Origin: UBA10347 sp905182135 | Lineage (GTDB): Bacteria; Actinomycetota; Acidimicrobiia; Acidimicrobiales; UBA10347 | Assembly: GCA_963925805.1 (NCBI GenBank) | Contig: CAWUSE010000013.1 | Location: forward strand, 16,157-80,156 | Length of the DNA stretch: 64,000 nucleotides | Reading direction: 5' to 3' | In this document: positions 59,978 through 64,000 of the stretch, piece by piece | How the letters are laid out: the number at the start of each line of letters is the position of its first letter | Numbering within the stretch: the stretch's first letter is position 1 | The notes under the pieces: generated by a model | The model's input: only the letters and a program-made list of their open reading frames with translations | Told to the model about the DNA's origin: nothing | Databases searched by the model: none | Made by a program: the position numbers and the translations under genes

Positions 59978-61401
59978 GCGGCGCACAGGAATTGGCTGCA
60001 TCAATCCGCTCTGGTGTTCAAAGTGCAGTGGCGGTTGCCGATGCATCATTTGGCGCTATCAATGAACGTGACGATGAAATTCATGCCTTTCTGCATTTGA
60101 CGAAGCAGCGGGCTCAGATCCAGGCCCAGGCCGTCGACGACGCAGTGGCTAATGGCAATGATCCCGGTCCTCTTGCCGGCGTGCCTATTGCGATCAAAGA
60201 CAACATGTGCACCCGGGGTGAGCCCACAACGTGTAGTTCAAAAATTTTGGAAGGGTGGCGCCCGCCCTACGACGCAACCGTCATCGGCCGACTCGAAGCC
60301 GCCGGTGCGGTGATCGTGGGTAAGACGAACTTGGACGAGTTCGCAATGGGGTCCTCGACCGAGAACTCCGCATTCGGGCCAACCCGCAACCCTCATGACA
60401 CGACCCGGGTGCCAGGTGGATCCAGCGGTGGCTCTGCCGCTGCTGTTGCCGCCGACTTCGTACCGCTATCGTTGGGCAGCGACACTGGCGGATCTATCCG
60501 CCAACCAGCAGCGCTGTGTGGCGTCGTAGGCGTGAAGCCAACATATGGTGCGGTGTCGCGTTACGGGCTTATTGCGTTCGCGAGCTCACTCGATCAGATC
60601 GGTCCGTTCGCACAGAATGTCACCGATGCTGCGTTGTGTTTTGACGTGATTAGCGGTCATGACCCCATGGACGCTACCTCGATTCCTAACCCGCTTACGC
60701 CTACGCTGCCAACAGTGAACGATGGCGTCGCAGGAATGCGTATTGGCCTGGTCGACGAACTCATGGGCGAGGGAATCGATGACGACGTCATCGCACGCAC
60801 TAACCAGGCGGCCGAAGCGCTGACTGCAGCGGGAGCGACGGTTGAACGCGTCAGTATCCCGGCGACAATCTACGGCCTTGCTGCGTACTACTTGATCGCC
60901 CCCGCCGAAGCGTCGAGCAACCTGGCACGATTTGACGGCGTGCGTTATGGCCAACGAGTCGAGGGACAGAACGTGGCGGCGATGAACGTTGCTACTCGTT
61001 CTGCTGGGTTCGGCGACGAGGTTAAGCGCCGCATCATGCTTGGAACCTATGCCTTATCCTCGGGCTATTACGACGCTTACTACGGCAAGGCTCAGCGAGT
61101 TCGCACGCTGATCGCGAATGAGTTTGCAACGGCGTATGAGAGCTTTGACCTGCTGCTGTCGCCGACGTCGCCGTCTACGGCGTTCGAAATCGGAGCGAAG
61201 AGCGACCCCATGGCGCTCTACATGTGCGATGTGTGCACGATCCCATCGAACCTGGCAGGTCACCCTGCCATGTCGGTGCCGTTCGGTGTCGGCGATGATG
61301 GGCTGCCTGTCGGCGTGCAAATTCTGGCTCCGATGCTTGAAGAAGCAAGGATGTTTAAGGCCGCCAAGGCCCTCGAAGATGCTGCAAAGGGGATGTCATG
61401 A
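59974..61401 (+). CDS. gatA: Asp-tRNA(Asn)/Glu-tRNA(Gln) amidotransferase subunit A
   Basis: 475 residues from GTG 59974. Amidase-signature enzyme: LAGVPIAIKDNMCTRGEPTT (catalytic Lys), GKTNLDEFAMGSSTENSAFG, PGGSSGGSAAAVAADFVPLS and LGSDTGGSIRQPAALCGVVG (Ser-cisSer-Lys triad), then GVKPTYGAVSRYGLIAFASS. It releases ammonia from glutamine for GatB. Coupled to gatC by GTGA and to gatB by ATGA. Confidence 0.97.
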   Translation: MSGAQELAASIRSGVQSAVAVADASFGAINERDDEIHAFLHLTKQRAQIQAQAVDDAVANGNDPGPLAGVPIAIKDNMCTRGEPTTCSSKILEGWRPPYDATVIGRLEAAGAVIVGKTNLDEFAMGSSTENSAFGPTRNPHDTTRVPGGSSGGSAAAVAADFVPLSLGSDTGGSIRQPAALCGVVGVKPTYGAVSRYGLIAFASSLDQIGPFAQNVTDAALCFDVISGHDPMDATSIPNPLTPTLPTVNDGVAGMRIGLVDELMGEGIDDDVIARTNQAAEALTAAGATVERVSIPATIYGLAAYYLIAPAEASSNLARFDGVRYGQRVEGQNVAAMNVATRSAGFGDEVKRRIMLGTYALSSGYYDAYYGKAQRVRTLIANEFATAYESFDLLLSPTSPSTAFEIGAKSDPMALYMCDVCTIPSNLAGHPAMSVPFGVGDDGLPVGVQILAPMLEEARMFKAAKALEDAAKGMS

Positions 61402-62885
61402 GCGAACTACCTGAGCAAGGCCAGCGTGTCGGGACTCTCGAGACGGACAACTCCAAAACAGTCGAAGGCGTATTACCCGAGGGTTGGGAGATGGTGATCG
61501 GGCTCGAGGTTCACGTCGAATTAGCGACGACAACCAAACTCTTCTGCGGTTGTGCCAATAACTTCGGCGACGAACCCAACACCAACATCTGCCCAACCTG
61601 TCTTGGTCTGCCGGGATCGCTCCCGGTGCCAAACAAACAAGCCATTGAGTTTGCGATGACACTGGGTCGGGCGCTCAACTGCACTGTGTTGCCGTCGATC
61701 TTTGCTCGCAAGAACTACTTCTACCCCGATATGCCAAAAGACTTCCAGACCACGCAATTCGAGGAACCAACGAACGCCGAGGGTTTTGTGCAACTCCCTA
61801 ACGGCAGGTCAGTGGGAATCGAACGAGCCCATATCGAAGAAGACACGGGTAAATCGACTCATTTGGGTGGAGGCGGCAGGATCCACGATGCAACCGCAAC
61901 ACTGGTTGATTACAACCGAGCCGGTGTTCCCCTGGTCGAAATCGTGAGCCACCCCGTCATGCACGACGCCGAGACGGCTCGTGCCTATGTTGCCGAGCTC
62001 CGTGACATCCTGCTGGCCACTGGCGTTAGCGACGCACGTATGGAAGAAGGCTCGATGCGAGTCGACGCCAATGTCTCAGTGCGTCCTATCGGCAACGACG
62101 AGCTACGCACCCGGTGCGAAGTCAAGAACATCAACTCGCTTCGGTCACTTGGTCGTGCCATTAACTACGAGGCTCGACGCCATGTCGACCTATGGACCAA
62201 CGGCGAAGAACCGAAGCAAGAAACACGTCACTGGGACGAAGACGGCGGCCGTTCAACATCGGGTCGGTCCAAAGAAGACGCCGATGACTATCGCTATTTC
62301 GCCTGCCCGGACCTGCCGCCGCTGACACCAACCGCTGAAGACATCGCAGCGATTGACGCTGCGTTGCCTGCGTTGCCTGCAGCACGGCGTTCAGCGCTCG
62401 CAGCAGCAGCGGGCGTTGAGATTGCTGACACGACACTGACTGTTGAGCGAGGCTTGGACATGCTGGTCATCGGCGCAATCCAAGCCGGAGCCGATGCAAC
62501 AGTAGCCATGAAGCATGCTGATCAGAATTTGTCTGATGGCCAGGGCCAGCTAACGCTCGAGTCCTTCGCTGCCTTGGTGGTTATGGAGGTCGATGGTTTG
62601 TTGAGCTCGACCCAGGTGAAAACCGTGCTGGGCGAATTGGTCGCGAATGGTGGTGCGCCCGGCGATATAGCGTCGTCTATGGGCTTCGAAGCCATGGATA
62701 CCACTGAACTTGCGTCTCTTCTTGATGGCATTATTGCCACGAGCCCTGACGAATGGGCTCGTTTCCTCGAAGGCGATCGTAAGGTCCAGGGACATTTCGT
62801 TGGCCAGATCATGAAGGCAACGCAAGGTAAGGCCGACGGCAAGGTCGTCAACCAACTCATGACCCAGCGAGCTAACCAAGGCTGA
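61398..62885 (+). CDS. gatB: Asp-tRNA(Asn)/Glu-tRNA(Gln) amidotransferase subunit B
   Basis: 495 residues. GWEMVIGLEVHVELATTTKL, FCGCANNFGDEPNTNICPTC (zinc-site cysteines), LGLPGSLPVPNKQAIEFAMT, RKNYFYPDMPKDFQTTQFEE, IERAHIEEDTGKSTHLGG, and a C-terminal YqeY-like tail domain (KVQGHFVGQIMKATQGKADG) that binds the tRNA. It phosphorylates and amidates Glu-tRNA(Gln) or Asp-tRNA(Asn). Last gene of gatCAB. Confidence 0.97.
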   Translation: MSELPEQGQRVGTLETDNSKTVEGVLPEGWEMVIGLEVHVELATTTKLFCGCANNFGDEPNTNICPTCLGLPGSLPVPNKQAIEFAMTLGRALNCTVLPSIFARKNYFYPDMPKDFQTTQFEEPTNAEGFVQLPNGRSVGIERAHIEEDTGKSTHLGGGGRIHDATATLVDYNRAGVPLVEIVSHPVMHDAETARAYVAELRDILLATGVSDARMEEGSMRVDANVSVRPIGNDELRTRCEVKNINSLRSLGRAINYEARRHVDLWTNGEEPKQETRHWDEDGGRSTSGRSKEDADDYRYFACPDLPPLTPTAEDIAAIDAALPALPAARRSALAAAAGVEIADTTLTVERGLDMLVIGAIQAGADATVAMKHADQNLSDGQGQLTLESFAALVVMEVDGLLSSTQVKTVLGELVANGGAPGDIASSMGFEAMDTTELASLLDGIIATSPDEWARFLEGDRKVQGHFVGQIMKATQGKADGKVVNQLMTQRANQG

Positions 62886-63188
62886 CCACACGGTGCGGTT
62901 TGTTTTGCCCGGATGCCACGCCACTGCGATGGGTTATTCGCTGGTGTCCATCGAATAACCAACGCCGAGTTTGCTGCGGCGGCTCTGGTGGAGCACTGCA
63001 CGCCTGGTCTTTGCCAGGATACAACTCTGGGTCAACTCGCCGATGCTCCGGTGCTATCGCTCAACCATGTAAGCCAAAGTGGCATGGCACCGGACCGGCG
63101 GTCATGAACCGCGCCGTCCCGATGCGCTTTGGTTATGGAGCGGACACTGATGCAGATCGGTACCTGCCGGTTCGCTTGGCCTAAATGA
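62886..63188. other. Non-coding stretch after gatB
   Basis: Short frames only. A plus-strand frame near 62913–63107 is helical-looking (NAEFAAAALVEHCTPGLCQD) but has no known motif and no ribosome binding site. Confidence 0.45.
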
Positions 63189-63461
63189 TTGCTCGTGAGC
63201 GGCGAGCCCGTTGAGCAGACGGCGCTGAAGGAGGCCGCCGAAGAGATGGGCTCGATCGTCAAGTTGTCAAGTTTGTCTGGTGTCTTTCACTGTGCATGCA
63301 CATCAGAGAATTCATTTGGAGCGGATCTTGTGTTCGGAGGTCGGGCTGACGGCAGAGATCCACTAGTCAACAAATTCAGGACATTGCGCTGGCTACCCGA
63401 GGCTCGAAACATTCTCGAAACTGCTATTCCGGACCACGGAGTGACGACTCTTATGGCCTAG
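63189..63461 (+). pseudogene. 5'-truncated Nudix hydrolase
   Basis: The frame opens directly into GEPVEQTALKEAAEEMGSIV, a Nudix-box remnant (E…xEAxEExG, with Lys in place of the first Arg of REx2EE), then GVFHCACTSENSFGADLVFG and FRTLRWLPEARNI. The roughly 40 residues that form the first strands of a Nudix fold are missing and the initial GG of the box is reduced. It is probably a fragment. An intact Nudix gene follows 66 bp later. Confidence 0.55.
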
Positions 63462-63527
63462 CGAGGGGCGCGATTGGACACCGATGCGCAACACCGGTAT
63501 TTCCCGGTTCCTGCTAGCTTCGATGCC

Positions 63528-64000
63528 ATGTGGACGTTGAGGCGCCCGGCGGCGCGAGTTGTAGTGCTTGATCGGCAAGGACGGATCTTTCTGATCAACG
63601 GGCGTGACCCGGCGGATGCTTCAAAGCCGCCTTGGCTCGAAATACCGGGTGGTGGCATCGACCCTGGAGAAGACAGTGCAACGGCTGTTGCCCGCGAGCT
63701 GTACGAAGAGACCGGTATCGAAAACGCCGAAATCGGTCCCGTTGTGTGGAAGCAGTACGTCGAGTTCGATTTTGGTGGCTACCACTTTGAGAGTGACGAG
63801 CAAATCCATGTCGCTTGGTGTGACGGTGGCGAGTGGCAGCCCAAACATCTTGAGTTTCTCGAAGCCGCAGCCTTCAGTGGAGCCGAGTGGTGGTCGCTTG
63901 AGGATCTGATGGCCTCAGATACGCCTGTGCTGCCCGAGCGGTTACGAGAATTTCTACCCGACGTTATTGCTGGGAACCTGCCAGACGAACCCATCGACAT
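63528..64000 (+). CDS. Nudix hydrolase, 3' end off window
   Basis: 157 residues visible from ATG 63528 to the right edge. MWTLRRPAARVVVLDRQGRI and FLINGRD precede a complete Nudix box GGGIDPGEDSATAVARELYE followed by ETG (GX5EX7REUXEEXGU satisfied), then VVWKQYVEFDFGGYHFESDE, and FSGAEWWSLEDLMAS in the C-terminal part. The Glu residues of the box bind Mg2+ for hydrolysis of a nucleoside-diphosphate-linked compound. The substrate is not predictable. Confidence 0.88.
   Translation, partial: MWTLRRPAARVVVLDRQGRIFLINGRDPADASKPPWLEIPGGGIDPGEDSATAVARELYEETGIENAEIGPVVWKQYVEFDFGGYHFESDEQIHVAWCDGGEWQPKHLEFLEAAAFSGAEWWSLEDLMASDTPVLPERLREFLPDVIAGNLPDEPID

Noticed and set aside
62350..62400. Repeat gctgcgttgcctgcgttgcctgc inside gatB
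   Set aside because: In-frame Ala-Leu-Pro repeat within a normal linker of the protein, no sign of instability.
1..64000. Prophage, insertion sequences, CRISPR arrays or an integrated element
   Set aside because: No transposase, integrase, phage structural gene or regularly spaced repeats were seen on either strand.

Overview
The window is a stretch of actinobacterial chromosome, most likely from the class Acidimicrobiia. This placement is inferred from gene order and protein style, not from a 16S gene. The supports are: tRNA-Trp–secE–nusG–rplK–rplA–rplJ–rplL; a prfA–prmC–tsaC cluster followed by a complete F-type ATP synthase operon with two b-type subunits; a PASTA-domain kinase homologue; GatCAB; LigA; a 13E12-type HNH remnant; and frequent GTG starts. 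No prophage, insertion sequence or CRISPR array is visible.

Layout. 1–13.7 kb is a mosaic of single metabolic genes: a secreted DUF1906 protein running off the left edge, YajQ, a crotonase-family protein, two M20 metallohydrolases, RidA, a GNAT acetyltransferase, a cupin, an alpha/beta hydrolase, an SMP-30 lactonase and an acyl-CoA dehydrogenase. They are separated by long non-coding stretches holding gene fossils: LMW phosphatase, XRE regulator, short-chain dehydrogenase and HNH endonuclease. 13.7–24.4 kb is the information-processing block: tRNA-Thr, tRNA-Met, an ECF-type sigma factor, tRNA-Trp, secE, nusG, L11, L1, L10, L12, L31, RF1, PrmC and TsaC. 25.2–33.3 kb is the ATP synthase operon (atpZ/atpI-like, a, c, b, b', delta, alpha, gamma, beta, epsilon), closed by two hairpins. 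33.9–44.4 kb carries a metallophosphoesterase, an aldo/keto reductase, a MEMO–AMMECR1 fusion coupled to a TAP-type hydrolase, class II FBPase, a zinc-ribbon protein, a J-domain protein and a hydantoinase-like protein. 44.5–53.2 kb has two MFS transporters, a MurA-family enzyme, an SRPBCC protein with a coupled small membrane protein, a methyltransferase, a cysteine desulfurase and MnmA. 53.3–64 kb has a membrane protein, LigA, a PASTA pseudokinase-like protein, an SCP2-like protein, gatCAB and two Nudix genes, one broken and one cut by the right edge.

How the genes work together. The cysteine desulfurase–MnmA pair supplies and uses sulfur for tRNA 2-thiouridine. PrmC methylates RF1 encoded just upstream. 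GatCAB makes Gln-tRNA and Asn-tRNA by amidation. TsaC starts t6A synthesis on tRNA. The ATP synthase genes are tightly overlapped and evidently co-translated.

Most notable points: atpG has no ATG, GTG or TTG at its conserved start and appears to begin at ATT, in frame with the atpA stop; the PASTA kinase homologue has HGN in place of the catalytic HRD; L10 and L31 share Ala/Glu-rich acidic tails; a conserved short sequence directly follows the stop codons of three unrelated genes; and many perfect 11–18 bp tandem duplications lie in intergenic DNA.
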